Source of the DNA: Stagnimonas sp965279705 | GTDB taxonomy: Bacteria; Pseudomonadota; Gammaproteobacteria; Nevskiales; Nevskiaceae | Length of the DNA: 64,000 bases | Direction: 5' to 3' | Assembly: GCA_965279705.1 (NCBI GenBank) | Contig: OZ257257.1 | Coordinates: forward strand, 2,604,001-2,668,000 | In this document: in pieces, positions 32,432-41,853 of the stretch | Numbering within the stretch: the first letter of the stretch is position 1 | Layout of the letters: each line of letters starts with the position of its first letter | Translations under genes and position numbers: made by a program | The notes under the pieces: model-generated | Seen by the model: only the letters and a program-made list of their open reading frames with translations | What the model was told of the DNA's origin: nothing | Database searches by the model: none

Positions 32432-34948
32432 CTATTTCTTGTCGCCAGAAGGCGTCAACGGCACCGGCGCACCGGGCTTGCGATTGGGCATGCGCGGCAT
32501 GCCGACAAAACCAATAGCGGATTGCTCTTCCATGGTCTTCATCTGCTCTTCGCTGTAGCCCATCTCGCCCATGATCTTCTGCGTGTGCTCGCCCACCAGC
32601 AGCGGCCGGCCTTGAATCACGCCGGGCGTGTCGGAGAGCGAGAACAGCAGGCCAATCTGGTCGAGCTTGCCGACCACGGGATGCTGATACGAAGTCACCC
32701 ACTGGCGCTGCTGGAACTCCTTGTTCTCATGCAGCTTGAGCGAGAAGTCCTCCGACACGATTTCGATCGGCACACCTGCGGCATCGAGCTTGGCGAACCA
32801 ATCGGCAGCATTCGCCGACTTCAGCTTTGAAGCGATCAATTCGGCCAGCGCCGCGTCGTTCTTCTTGCGCGCATCGGCGGTGGCGAAGCGGGCGTCGGTC
32901 ACCAACTCCGGCAGGCCGATCACCGCGAACAGCTCGTCCCAGTGCGATTGATTGACGAGCACCACACAGAGCCAGCCATGCGCGGTTTCGTAGACGCGAT
33001 GACCCGCCGAGAAACCGAACTGCATGCCATCGATCTGCGGCCGCTCGAAGCCCTTGCCATCGGGTGTCGCCACCGCATAGCTGGTGTTGAGCAGGCCGGC
33101 GTTGACGATGGAGGTGTCCACCATCTGCCCCAGGCCCGTGCGGTCGCGGTGATAAAGCGCGTTGATCATCGCCACTGCCGAGAGAAAGCCGTTGCCGGTA
33201 TCACCGAAGCTGGTGAGGCTCCACAGCGGCTTGCCGCCGCGCGCCATACCGCCATCTTCGTACTGAATACCCGTCAAGCAGGCGCCAGTTTGATCATTGC
33301 CGGGCAGGCCCGCGCGCTTGCCGGTCTCGAAGCCGCGCGTGTGGCAATAGATCAAATCCGGTTTGATCTTCTTGAGTGATTCGTAGTCGATCTTCAGGCG
33401 CTCGGCCGCGTCGTAGCGCATGTTGTGCTGCACGATGTCGGCCTTCTCGACCAGCTTGAGCAGCACCTCCATCGCCCGCGGGTCTTTCAGGTTCAGCGTG
33501 ATGCTCTGCTTGCCGCGGTTCGCCATGTAGGCGATGTGCACGCGGTGCCAGAACAGATCGAACAGGCCGTTGACCTTGATGACGGTCGCACCCAGATCGC
33601 TGAGCAGCTGCGTGCCAAAAGGGCCGGCGATGGCAAGGCCCAAGTCGAGCACAACGATGCCTTCGAGCGGCGACTTGATCTGCTTGCCCTTGTTCATGGC
33701 AGTCGTCGCGGCCCTGGCCTCGGCGATGATCTTCTCGGCTTCGGCTTTCACCGCGGCCGTATGCTCGCCCACCTTGGGCGTGGTGGTGCCGAGCTTGCCG
33801 GGCGTGAGGCTCATCTTGTAGGCGGTGCCAACGGTGCGGATGCGGCCGAGTTCGGCATCCACCACTTCGGTCACGCAACCATCGGCGAGGAACAGCGGGT
33901 CGGCGAGTGCCGCTTCCACACTGCGCACATCCTGCATGGTCATCTCCGCCACTTCGGCGGCGTCGACCCAGGCCTTGGCTGGGAACTTCTTGATCGCCTC
34001 GGCGAGGATGGGCTGGTAGTGCGCCATCACCAGCAGCTCTTCCGGCCCGGTGCCGAAACGATCCGGGTCGTTCTGCACCGTGAGGTTGGGCGTGGCGTTG
34101 AGCGTGTCGCCCTCGGATGCCTGAAGAATGAAACGAGGATTCGGCACCCAGTTGTGAATCCAGCGGCCATCGCTGCACTGGAACTGACCCTTGGGCGCGC
34201 GGCAACCGAGAATCCAGCTATCAAAACCATCGGCGTCGATGTTCTCGGCGCGCATCCAGACGCCAGCGGCACCGGCCATCGCGCCCTGCACCAGCGAGGC
34301 TTCCACATGCTGGCCCTTGCCGGTCAGTTCGCGCGCGCGCAGTGCGGCACTGATGCCGACTGAGGCGGTGAAGAAGGCACCAAGGCTGGGCCAATGCGAG
34401 GCGGGGAACAGCGGCCCCTGGCGCGGCGCGCCCTGCAAATCGTCGTAGGAAATCTCGATGTCTGGAAACGGATCAGGTCGTCCAGCCAGATGGTTGAGCG
34501 CACCTTCGGCCCAACCGCGCTGCTCCCACATCAGGCCGGTGCGCGCCTGCACCAGTGCGTCGTAGGCGGGGCGCTGCGCATCGGCGGTGTCGGCACCGTA
34601 GCCGGTGATCGAGCAATAGATCAGGCGCGGGTTGAGCGCTGCCAGCGTGGCGTAGTCGATGCCGAGTTTTTTCGTGGTGCCCGGCGCATAGCTTTCCACC
34701 AGCACGTCGGCGGTCTGCGCCAGTGCGAGAAAGGTCTTCTTGTCGGCGGCATTCTTGAGGTCGAGCACCGCGCTCTTCTTGCCGCGCTGCCAGACCTTGT
34801 AGCCGAGCTGGTTGCGAAAGGGATCGCCACCGGGTGGCTCGATCTTGGTGACGTCAGCACCGTTGTCGGCGAGCAGCATGGTGGCCATGGGGCCGGCGAT
34901 GCCCCAGGTGAGATCGAGTACGCGGATTTTTTCGAGAACGGCTGCCAT
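32432..34948 (-). CDS. Tandem-fused CaiB/BaiF CoA-transferase
   Basis: The 838-residue protein is two full class III CoA-transferase domains in one chain. Domain 1 (about 1-400) opens with IRVLDLTWGIAGPMATMLL and has Asp130 in RPAYDALVQA. Domain 2 (from about 424) opens with IVVLDLGLAIAGPFGTQLLS and has Asp552 in PGNDQTGACLTG. Class III enzymes form an acyl-Asp intermediate at this position, and both copies keep it. Normal family members are about 400 residues and act as interlocked dimers, so the fusion may be an internal heterodimer. It lies between a DUF35 gene and an amidohydrolase gene. Confidence 0.93.
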   Translation of the reverse strand: MAAVLEKIRVLDLTWGIAGPMATMLLADNGADVTKIEPPGGDPFRNQLGYKVWQRGKKSAVLDLKNAADKKTFLALAQTADVLVESYAPGTTKKLGIDYATLAALNPRLIYCSITGYGADTADAQRPAYDALVQARTGLMWEQRGWAEGALNHLAGRPDPFPDIEISYDDLQGAPRQGPLFPASHWPSLGAFFTASVGISAALRARELTGKGQHVEASLVQGAMAGAAGVWMRAENIDADGFDSWILGCRAPKGQFQCSDGRWIHNWVPNPRFILQASEGDTLNATPNLTVQNDPDRFGTGPEELLVMAHYQPILAEAIKKFPAKAWVDAAEVAEMTMQDVRSVEAALADPLFLADGCVTEVVDAELGRIRTVGTAYKMSLTPGKLGTTTPKVGEHTAAVKAEAEKIIAEARAATTAMNKGKQIKSPLEGIVVLDLGLAIAGPFGTQLLSDLGATVIKVNGLFDLFWHRVHIAYMANRGKQSITLNLKDPRAMEVLLKLVEKADIVQHNMRYDAAERLKIDYESLKKIKPDLIYCHTRGFETGKRAGLPGNDQTGACLTGIQYEDGGMARGGKPLWSLTSFGDTGNGFLSAVAMINALYHRDRTGLGQMVDTSIVNAGLLNTSYAVATPDGKGFERPQIDGMQFGFSAGHRVYETAHGWLCVVLVNQSHWDELFAVIGLPELVTDARFATADARKKNDAALAELIASKLKSANAADWFAKLDAAGVPIEIVSEDFSLKLHENKEFQQRQWVTSYQHPVVGKLDQIGLLFSLSDTPGVIQGRPLLVGEHTQKIMGEMGYSEEQMKTMEEQSAIGFVGMPRMPNRKPGAPVPLTPSGDKK

Positions 34949-34982
34949 CGCTACACCTTTTGAATTGTCAGGAAATGAACGC

Positions 34983-36083
34983 TTACAGACCGAAGGTCTT
35001 CAGCGCGTTGCTGCAAATGATTTTCTTGCGGTCGGCTTCCGGGATGCCCGCTTCCGCAAACTGGCTGACCACCTGCTTCTGCGAATGCGGCCAGCAGGTG
35101 GCGGGATGCGGGAAGTCGGTCGACCAGTACAGGCAGTCCGGCCCGAAGTAGTCGTAGCACTGCTTCAAGCCTTTCGGCTCATACATGAAGGTGACGCCGC
35201 ACTGCTGGCGAAAGGTCTCCGACGGCGGGCGCTTCACGCCGGGGAACTGATAGTGCTGGTGCATGCGCGGGTCGAGCAGGGTCTCGAAGAACCAGGGCAA
35301 CCAGCCTAGGCCCGGCTCAACGAACACCACTTTCATCTTCGGGTATTTCTCCAGCGTGCCGGTCAATATCCAGAAACAAATACTCTCCGCCAGCGGCGCC
35401 CAGGGCATGGCAGTGAAGATGCCCTTCTGCGGCGTCGGGTCTCGCTTGAACAGGCTCCAGGCCTCGGTGCGCACATCGAGGTGATTCATGATCGTCACAC
35501 CCGTTTCCTCAATCGTTTTCCACAGTGGGATATAGATCGGGTCGTGGTAGTCGGGCAGGCCGAGATCGCTGGGAAAGGGCGTGATCTGCACACAGCGCGC
35601 CTTGTTGTCGCGGGCGAGTCGGGTGACTTCTTTCACTGCGAAGTCGACGTCGTTGAGCGGCAACTGGTAGGCGCAGAGCAGGCGATCCGGGTTGTGCGCG
35701 GCAAAGTCGCGCATGCCGTCGTTGTAGCCCTTGAACACTTCCTTCCAGTCGTTACCCATCAGTGCGGGCGAGCAGATTTTGGCACCACCCAGTTCGGGGA
35801 AGAGCACTTCGGCTTCCACGCCATCGCGATCCATCGCCTTGAGTCTCGCCGCTGGCGTTCTATAGCCGGGGTCGTTGGAGGCTTCGGGGTCTACGAAATC
35901 TTCGAGGTGCAGCTGCGGCTGCCCGCCGCGCAGCACTTTAGCCGCATACGCTTCGGCGTCGGCTGCCGCTTTGTCCCACACGGCATGCAGCTCGCGACGC
36001 AAGCGCTCCTTCACCCACTCATTGGTGAAAAAGACGTGCGAGTCGGCAGAGACCAGGCGTTCCTTCGCAGCGACAATCGTCAT
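34983..36083 (-). CDS. Amidohydrolase family 2 (TIM-barrel) enzyme
   Basis: The 366-residue protein starts MTIVAAKERLVSADSHVFF and has the metal residues in SADSHV, NHLDVRTE and STDFPHP, as in amidohydrolase family 2 (decarboxylase-like). The ATG at 36083 follows GAGGAG by six bases; longer starts are not supported. Family members decarboxylate or hydrolyse aromatic and cyclic acids. It heads a run of leftward genes, 34 bases before the tandem CoA-transferase gene. Confidence 0.9.
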   Translation of the reverse strand: MTIVAAKERLVSADSHVFFTNEWVKERLRRELHAVWDKAAADAEAYAAKVLRGGQPQLHLEDFVDPEASNDPGYRTPAARLKAMDRDGVEAEVLFPELGGAKICSPALMGNDWKEVFKGYNDGMRDFAAHNPDRLLCAYQLPLNDVDFAVKEVTRLARDNKARCVQITPFPSDLGLPDYHDPIYIPLWKTIEETGVTIMNHLDVRTEAWSLFKRDPTPQKGIFTAMPWAPLAESICFWILTGTLEKYPKMKVVFVEPGLGWLPWFFETLLDPRMHQHYQFPGVKRPPSETFRQQCGVTFMYEPKGLKQCYDYFGPDCLYWSTDFPHPATCWPHSQKQVVSQFAEAGIPEADRKKIICSNALKTFGL

Positions 36084-36179
36084 GGTGTTCTCCTCGGCGT
36101 GCACGGCGTGCTTGTTCTCATTCGACTCTAGCGGTCGGCTTGCGCACCGCGCCTGCTGCAAATGAGTGAGGCTTGCGTC

Positions 36180-38750
36180 TCAGGTTTTCGCACCGCCTTT
36201 GTTGCGGAAAAACCAAGCCCCCAAAGCCGGCAGCAGGCAGATCGCACCCAGCATGTTGACCAGGAACATGAAGGCCAGCAGCAGGCCCATGTCGGCCTGA
36301 AACTTCAGCGCCGACAGCGTCCAGGTGCCCACGCCAATCGCCATGGTGATCGCCGTGAACACCGCCGCACTACCGCGCTGGCGCATGGCCTCGTAGAAGG
36401 CGTCGCGGAACTCCTTGCCGTCGTTCATTTCGTGCTGGATGCGCTCGAATAGATAGATGCCGTAGTCCACCCCCACGCCGACGCCGAGTGCGACGACCGG
36501 CAAGGTGGCGACCTTGAGCCCAATGCCCATCGCCGCCATCAGCGCATTGCAGAAAATCGACACCATCGCCAGCGGCACGATGACGCAGATCACCGCCTTC
36601 ACCGAGCGGAAGGTGAGCAGGCAGAGCAGGATCAAAGCACCGAAGATGGCGAGCAGCATGCGTTCTTCCGCCTCGCCCACCGCCTCGTTGGTGGCGGCCA
36701 TCACGCCGACGTTGCCGGTCGCGAGGCGCAGCTTCACGCCCTCGACGGGATTTTCAGCAATGAACTTCTTGATCTCGCTCACCGCGTGGGCGATCAGCGC
36801 GCCGTCGTGGTTCTTCATGAACACCAGAATCTGGATCGCCTTGCAGCCTTCCTTGTTCAAGCCTAAGTTGGGGTCGAAGGCACGCGAGCCGGTGGAGAGC
36901 CCCACCTGCGTGCGCGGCAGCGCGCGCCAGCGTGGGTTACCCTCGTTGAAAGCCGAGATCACCAGCTTGCCCACACCCGCCACGCCGGTCACCGATTGCA
37001 CACCCTCGATGCCACGCACGAACAGCTCGAACTTGTCGATGGTGCTGACCACCGGGTAATGCAGGCAGGAGTCGCCTTCAAAATTGGGGGCTTCGACGAT
37101 GATGGTCAGCACATCGGTGCCGATCAGATAGTTGTTGCCAATCACGTCGTTGTCGCGGTTGTAGCGCGAGTCCTTGTGCAGCTCCGGCACGCCCTTGCCG
37201 CTATCGCCAATCACCATGCTGCGCGACAGCCAGGTGCTGCCCGCCAGCAACACCAGCGACACCGCAAACACGGCGAGCGCGCACTTGGGCTCAGCGCATT
37301 TGGCGATGGCATTCCATACCGCCGCCGTGCGAGCCGAGGGCGCTTTCAGCGAATGCCTGCGGCTGCCTTCCTCCAGCGTGATGCGGGTGAGCAGAATCGG
37401 CAGGATCATCTTGTTGGTGGCAATCATCAGCAGCACGCCCAAGCAGGCGGTGATGCCCAGCTCGTGCACGATTGGGATGTCGATCAGCATGATCACGGCA
37501 AAGCCGAGCGCATTGGTCAACAGCGCCACCGCACCTGGCACGAACAGATTGCGGAAGGACTGACGCGAAGCCTCAATGGCGCTCGCACCGTTCACCACTT
37601 CCATGCGCCAGGCGCTGGTCATCTGCACCGCGTGCGACACGCCGATGGAGAAGATCAAAAACGGCACGAGAATCGACATCGGGTCGATACCAAAACCGAT
37701 CAGCGGCAAGAGGCCAATCAACCACAGCACTGGCAGCAACGCGACCACAATCGCAGCGATCGTGAGCCGGATCGAGCGCGAGTACAGATAGAGCTGCACC
37801 AGTGTGATGACGAAGGCGAGTGCGAAGAATGCGAACACACCGATCAAGCCCTTGATCACGTCGCCCAAGAGGCGCGCGAAGCCGATGATGTTGACCTCGA
37901 TGTTGGCGTTGTATTCGGCGTTCTGGGTCGTTTCCACCGTCAACTCGCTGCCCTTGATGGCGATGGGTTGCAGCGCTTCGCCGCCTTCGGCCGCCACTTT
38001 TGGCAATACGTTGAAGGTCTGAAAGCGCATCTGCCAGCCGTAATCCACAAAGCCTTCGGTGACCACCTCGCCCGCCTTGAACGGCGCGTGATCGGCCTTG
38101 AGTTTGTAGAGATATTTGGTGGGACTCTCAAAGCGGCCGCGAATTTCTTCGAGCTTCAGCTGCACACCCCAGTAGTCGACGCGCTGGTCTTCCTGCGGCT
38201 TTTTGGGGTCGTAGTCTTGAAGGTCAGCGCGGATGAGCGCGGACTTTTGATCGACGCTGACAATGAGACCAACCTGGCCCGAGAGGCCGACGTTGTGGCG
38301 CACCTGCGCCAACTCATCCGGCTGGCCCGAAAACTTGGCGGGCACCACCGGCGCGCCCTTGAAGCCATCCTCGGTAATCTCGATGTAATAGGTGTTGGGC
38401 GTGAAGATCGATGTGACGTGCGTGCGATTGACGCCGGGGATGAAGAACACCTCGTCGGTGGCCTTGCGCATGGCTTCAAGGAACTCGGCGTTGTAGAGAT
38501 CGCCCTCGCCCTTCCAGCGCAGATTCACCAGCATGGTGTTGGCACCTGAGAAATCTTGCAGGTACTCCATCATCGTTTTCATGTACTCGTGCTTGACCGG
38601 GATGAGCTTCAAGAAGCCCGGGTCGAGACGCACATTGGTGGCGCTGTAGCCAAAGAATAAAGTGATAGCGGTGAACACCACGGTGAGAATGCCGCGACGG
38701 CCGATGAGCACATCCGACAAGCGCGCGACGATGGAATCGATACGGTTCAT
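36180..38750 (-). CDS. RND superfamily exporter, MMPL/HAE3-like (paralogue 2)
   Basis: The 856-residue inner-membrane protein has the same layout as the 16510 gene. Its helices include ILTVVFTAITLFFGYSATNV near the N-terminus, SILVPFLIFSIGVSHAVQMT and LPVVALGVGVGVDYGIYLFE. It is coupled to the YCF48-like gene by an ATGA overlap. YCF48-MMPL pairs are frequent in proteobacteria that use hydrophobic carbon sources. Neither substrate nor direction of transport is known. Import or export of steroids, lipids or their intermediates is possible. Confidence 0.93.
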   Translation of the reverse strand: MNRIDSIVARLSDVLIGRRGILTVVFTAITLFFGYSATNVRLDPGFLKLIPVKHEYMKTMMEYLQDFSGANTMLVNLRWKGEGDLYNAEFLEAMRKATDEVFFIPGVNRTHVTSIFTPNTYYIEITEDGFKGAPVVPAKFSGQPDELAQVRHNVGLSGQVGLIVSVDQKSALIRADLQDYDPKKPQEDQRVDYWGVQLKLEEIRGRFESPTKYLYKLKADHAPFKAGEVVTEGFVDYGWQMRFQTFNVLPKVAAEGGEALQPIAIKGSELTVETTQNAEYNANIEVNIIGFARLLGDVIKGLIGVFAFFALAFVITLVQLYLYSRSIRLTIAAIVVALLPVLWLIGLLPLIGFGIDPMSILVPFLIFSIGVSHAVQMTSAWRMEVVNGASAIEASRQSFRNLFVPGAVALLTNALGFAVIMLIDIPIVHELGITACLGVLLMIATNKMILPILLTRITLEEGSRRHSLKAPSARTAAVWNAIAKCAEPKCALAVFAVSLVLLAGSTWLSRSMVIGDSGKGVPELHKDSRYNRDNDVIGNNYLIGTDVLTIIVEAPNFEGDSCLHYPVVSTIDKFELFVRGIEGVQSVTGVAGVGKLVISAFNEGNPRWRALPRTQVGLSTGSRAFDPNLGLNKEGCKAIQILVFMKNHDGALIAHAVSEIKKFIAENPVEGVKLRLATGNVGVMAATNEAVGEAEERMLLAIFGALILLCLLTFRSVKAVICVIVPLAMVSIFCNALMAAMGIGLKVATLPVVALGVGVGVDYGIYLFERIQHEMNDGKEFRDAFYEAMRQRGSAAVFTAITMAIGVGTWTLSALKFQADMGLLLAFMFLVNMLGAICLLPALGAWFFRNKGGAKT

Positions 38751-39853
38751 TTGTGGGCAGCTCCAAATGGCACACCGGGTTCGCGCAGACGGATGCCGGC
38801 CTCCCCGGCCGTCAGCAATTCACCGTTGTCGGTGGGCACCACGGCCACCAGTCGCTCGTGACCGCCCTCTGAGGACAGCTTGAAGTGCCGGCCTCCATCC
38901 TTCGAGATGAAGATGCTGTTGTTCTCGCCCACCAGCACCACCTCCTGCCGCGGCGTCATCGCCGCACCGAATAGCGAGACCGCCAAAGGCACCTCGCTTT
39001 TCACCCAGGTCTTGCCGTTGTCTGCACTGTAAAACGCGTTGCCGCGCATGCCATACACCAGCACACCACCGGGGGTGAGGATCAGGCCGTAGAAGGAGCC
39101 GCTGTAGATATCCGGCAGCTGGGTCCAGGTCTTGCCCTGATCTTCGGAGCGCAGGATCAAGCCACGCTCGCCTGCCAGCATCAAAGCGCCATCGCGCGTG
39201 CGCACCATGGCATTGAGATGGCGATCGGACATGCCACCACCGCTCTGAAAATTGGCAAAGGGATCGGCGTTGGGGTCCACCTCGGCCACCGCTGCCACGG
39301 GGGCGGCCTTGGGGTCGACGGCTTCCGTGATGTCCTGCTTCTGCCAGGTCTTGCCCTGGTCTTCCGAAGTCATCAGCAGGCCAAACGCACCAAACGCATA
39401 GAACTTGCCGTCGTAAGGCCCGGCCACGCCCATGAGCGGGTCGGAGAGCTCCGGGTTGAAGGCCACTTCCTTCCAGCTCTCGCCGTTGTCTTCACTGCGC
39501 ACCAGCCAGCCGTCGTGCCCGACGGCGAATGCAAGCCGAGCGCCAAAGAACCCAATCTGCGTGAAGGTGGAGCCACGTTGCGGTGTCACCGCCGCTGAGT
39601 GCCAAGGGCCCTTGGCGCTATCGGCCACCAGGATCTGCCCCTGCTCGCCCGCCGCGATAAAACGATTGCCATTGCGCGCCAAACCAGTGACCAGCAGGCC
39701 ATCCGCTTTCACCTGCGTGGGTGCGAAAGGCGGCGCCGTGCGGGGCGAAAACGCAAACACCGCCGCTGCCAGCACGATGGCTGTCATCAGCCAAGCCGGC
39801 AGGCTGCCGCTTTGACCGTGGTTACCCGACGCTGCCGATGCGCTTGCCACCAT
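38747..39853 (-). CDS. YCF48-like beta-propeller envelope protein
   Basis: The 368-residue protein has one N-terminal hydrophobic segment (WLMTAIVLAAAVFAF) and then repeated BNR/YCF48 units such as DNGESWKEV, DQGKTWQKQ, DQGKTWTQL, DNGKTWVKS and DGGRHFKLS. This indicates a beta propeller outside the cytoplasm, anchored by the N-terminal helix. The ATG at 39853 has AGGAGAAG upstream, so I chose it over the longer frame. The fourth-base overlap with the RND gene makes a functional pair likely. The role may be assembly or stabilisation of the transporter. Confidence 0.9.
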   Translation of the reverse strand: MVASASAASGNHGQSGSLPAWLMTAIVLAAAVFAFSPRTAPPFAPTQVKADGLLVTGLARNGNRFIAAGEQGQILVADSAKGPWHSAAVTPQRGSTFTQIGFFGARLAFAVGHDGWLVRSEDNGESWKEVAFNPELSDPLMGVAGPYDGKFYAFGAFGLLMTSEDQGKTWQKQDITEAVDPKAAPVAAVAEVDPNADPFANFQSGGGMSDRHLNAMVRTRDGALMLAGERGLILRSEDQGKTWTQLPDIYSGSFYGLILTPGGVLVYGMRGNAFYSADNGKTWVKSEVPLAVSLFGAAMTPRQEVVLVGENNSIFISKDGGRHFKLSSEGGHERLVAVVPTDNGELLTAGEAGIRLREPGVPFGAAHK

Positions 39854-39977
39854 ATCTCTTCTCCTCACTCGTTTTGTGCGCTCGTCGTCGCACATTTTTT
39901 TGCATTGCTAGCCCATGCAATCCGGCTGTCAGTGGGCTGACTTTGCAGCCAGCTTGCCAGAACACGATAAGCGAACC

Positions 39978-41195
39978 TCAGTGCGCGGCGATCTCGAACA
40001 AGCCCGCCGCGCCCATGCCGCCACCGATGCACATGGTGACCACCGCATATTTCACGCCGAGGCGACGGCCTTCGATCAGCGCATGGCCGACCATGCGGGC
40101 GCCGCTCATGCCGAAGGGATGGCCGATGCTGATCGCCCCGCCATTGACGTTGAGCTTGTCGTTGGCAATACCCAGCTTGTCGCGGCAATAAATCACCTGG
40201 CAGGCAAAGGCCTCGTTCAACTCCCACAGGCCGATGTCGCTGATCTTGAGGCCGTGCTGCGCCAGCAGCTTGGGGATGGCGAACACCGGGCCAATGCCCA
40301 TCTCGTCCGGCTTGCAGCCGGCCACCGCAAAACCGCGATAAGTGCCGAGTGGCTTGAGGCCGCGCTGCGTCGCCTCGGCACGGCTCATCAGCAGGGCGAC
40401 AGCCGCGCCATCCGACAACTGCGAGGCGTTACCGGCTGTGATGTTCTTGCCGAGCGGCACGAACTTGCCGTCCTTCCACACGGGTTTAAGTGCCGCAAGG
40501 CTCTCGGCCGAGGTGTCGGCGCGATTGCCTTCGTCCTTGGCAAGCGTCACCGTCTGCTTCTCGGTGGGGTTGCCCTCCTTGTCGAACAACTGCTTCACCG
40601 ACTCGAACGGCACGATCTCGTCATTGAAGCGGCCAGCGGCTTGTGCAGCCGCAGTGCGCTGCTGGCTTTGCAGCGAATACTCGTCCTGTGCCGCACGACT
40701 GATGCCATAGCGCTCGGCCACTAGCTCGGCGGTCTCGATCATCTGGATGTAGGCCGCGGGCTGTGCTGCGAGCACCGCCTCGGAGACGAAGCGATAGCTG
40801 TTCTTGAACTTGTTCTGCGTCAGCGAGATCGACTCGACGCCACCAGCAACCACCACGCGCTGCTCGCCGGTGATGATGTTCTTCGCCGCCATCGCAATCG
40901 TCTGCAACCCCGACGAACACTGGCGATCCAGCGTCATGCCCGGCACGGTGTCGGGCAGGCCGCCGGTGTAGGCACAGAGCCGCCCGAGGTTGTAGGCCTG
41001 CGTGCCCTGCTGGGCGGCGCAGCCAATCAGCACATCGTCGATGTCCTTGGGGTCGACCTTGGCGCGCGCGACCGCAGCCTTGATGACCTCACCGCCGAGC
41101 ACTGGCGCTTCGGTATCGTTGAAGGCACCGCGGTAGGCCTTGCCGATGGCGGTGCGGGCGACCGAGACGATCACTGCATCGTTTGCTGCTGTCAT
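39978..41195 (-). CDS. Acetyl-CoA acyltransferase (thiolase)
   Basis: The 405-residue thiolase cleaves a 3-oxoacyl-CoA or condenses two acyl-CoAs. The nucleophilic C93 is in DRQCSSGLQ, H359 is in SIGHPFGMSG and the second Cys, C389, is in TMCIGGGMGAAG. The complete triad is present. It ends the long leftward steroid operon, separated by 200 bases from maoC; that gap carries an inserted-looking segment. It probably completes beta-oxidation after the KstR2-type reactions. Confidence 0.95.
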   Translation of the reverse strand: MTAANDAVIVSVARTAIGKAYRGAFNDTEAPVLGGEVIKAAVARAKVDPKDIDDVLIGCAAQQGTQAYNLGRLCAYTGGLPDTVPGMTLDRQCSSGLQTIAMAAKNIITGEQRVVVAGGVESISLTQNKFKNSYRFVSEAVLAAQPAAYIQMIETAELVAERYGISRAAQDEYSLQSQQRTAAAQAAGRFNDEIVPFESVKQLFDKEGNPTEKQTVTLAKDEGNRADTSAESLAALKPVWKDGKFVPLGKNITAGNASQLSDGAAVALLMSRAEATQRGLKPLGTYRGFAVAGCKPDEMGIGPVFAIPKLLAQHGLKISDIGLWELNEAFACQVIYCRDKLGIANDKLNVNGGAISIGHPFGMSGARMVGHALIEGRRLGVKYAVVTMCIGGGMGAAGLFEIAAH

Positions 41196-41259
41196 GCTGC
41201 TCTCCGAAACGCTGGATTGATGAGCAGCAGCCTAAGGGTGAGCGGTGCGTCGAGCCTCG

Positions 41260-41411
41260 TTCAAAAGTAGTAGCGGGATTGTTGACTGAGAGCGCAGAGC
41301 TTTGAGAGACGGCGATTTACAGCCGCTGCTGCGCGGCGGGTCTGTAAATAACCGCAGCCGCAGCCACGTGGCGGGTCTGTAAATCACCGCCCCCTTCAAA
41401 AGTAGTAGCGG
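41260..41411. repeat. 17 bp direct duplication flanking a repeat-rich segment
   Basis: The bases ttcaaaagtagtagcgg occur at 41260-41276 and again at 41395-41411. The second copy is the maoC 3' end (codons for RYYF and the stop). Between them lies a 118 bp segment with a 15-base direct repeat (ggcgggtctgtaaat at 41335-41349 and 41370-41384) and a short inverted partner (atttacag at 41315-41322). This looks like a local insertion or slippage event in the 200-base gap before the thiolase gene. Confidence 0.8.
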
Positions 41412-41851
41412 CTAATGGTGTCGACGATGCAGGCGGGTTTCGGTGAATCTTCGATCTCGATGGTCAGGCGCAGCGTCGATTGCACGCCGCCATCCTTGGT
41501 CGGCTCCACCGCGATCAGCTCGCCCCGGCCACGGATGCGCTGGCCGACTTTCACCGGCGAGGGAAACCGCACCTTGTCGCTGCCGTAGTTCACGCCCATC
41601 TTCATCCGCACGTCAATCAGCTCGGGCAGGAAGCGCGCGGCGAGTGAAAGCGTGAGAAACCCATGGGCGATGCAGGCACCAAAGGGGCCGTCCTTCGCCC
41701 GCACCGGGTCGACGTGGATCCACTGATGGTCGTCGGTGGCATCGGCAAAAGTGTTGACGCGCTCCTGAGTGATGGTCAGCCACTCGGTCTCGCCCAGCGA
41801 GGTGCCGATGGCCTGGGTCAACGCTTCTGCAGATTCAAAAATGATAGGCAT
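41396..41851 (-). CDS. MaoC-like dehydratase/hydratase
   Basis: The 151-residue hot-dog-fold protein has the MaoC signature DDHQWIHVDPVRAKDGPFGACIAHGFLTLSL, of which the D-x4-H-D-P-region and the late GFLTLSL are diagnostic. It hydrates enoyl-CoA esters. The ATG at 41851 gives MPIIFESAEAL; a TTG two codons upstream is unlikely. It follows ipdF by two bases. Its 3' end has been duplicated downstream. Confidence 0.9.
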   Translation of the reverse strand: MPIIFESAEALTQAIGTSLGETEWLTITQERVNTFADATDDHQWIHVDPVRAKDGPFGACIAHGFLTLSLAARFLPELIDVRMKMGVNYGSDKVRFPSPVKVGQRIRGRGELIAVEPTKDGGVQSTLRLTIEIEDSPKPACIVDTISRYYF

Positions 41852-41853
41852 GA

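Noticed and set aside
36996..38549. 517-residue open frame on the plus strand
   Set aside because: It is antisense to the RND exporter, which is clearly the coding strand by family motifs and ribosome-binding context. The composition is that of a GC-rich shadow.
39854..39977. Small hairpins between the thiolase and YCF48 genes
   Set aside because: TTGCAT/ATGCAA and gtgcg/cgcac stems are short. The T-run is on the wrong side for minus-strand termination.
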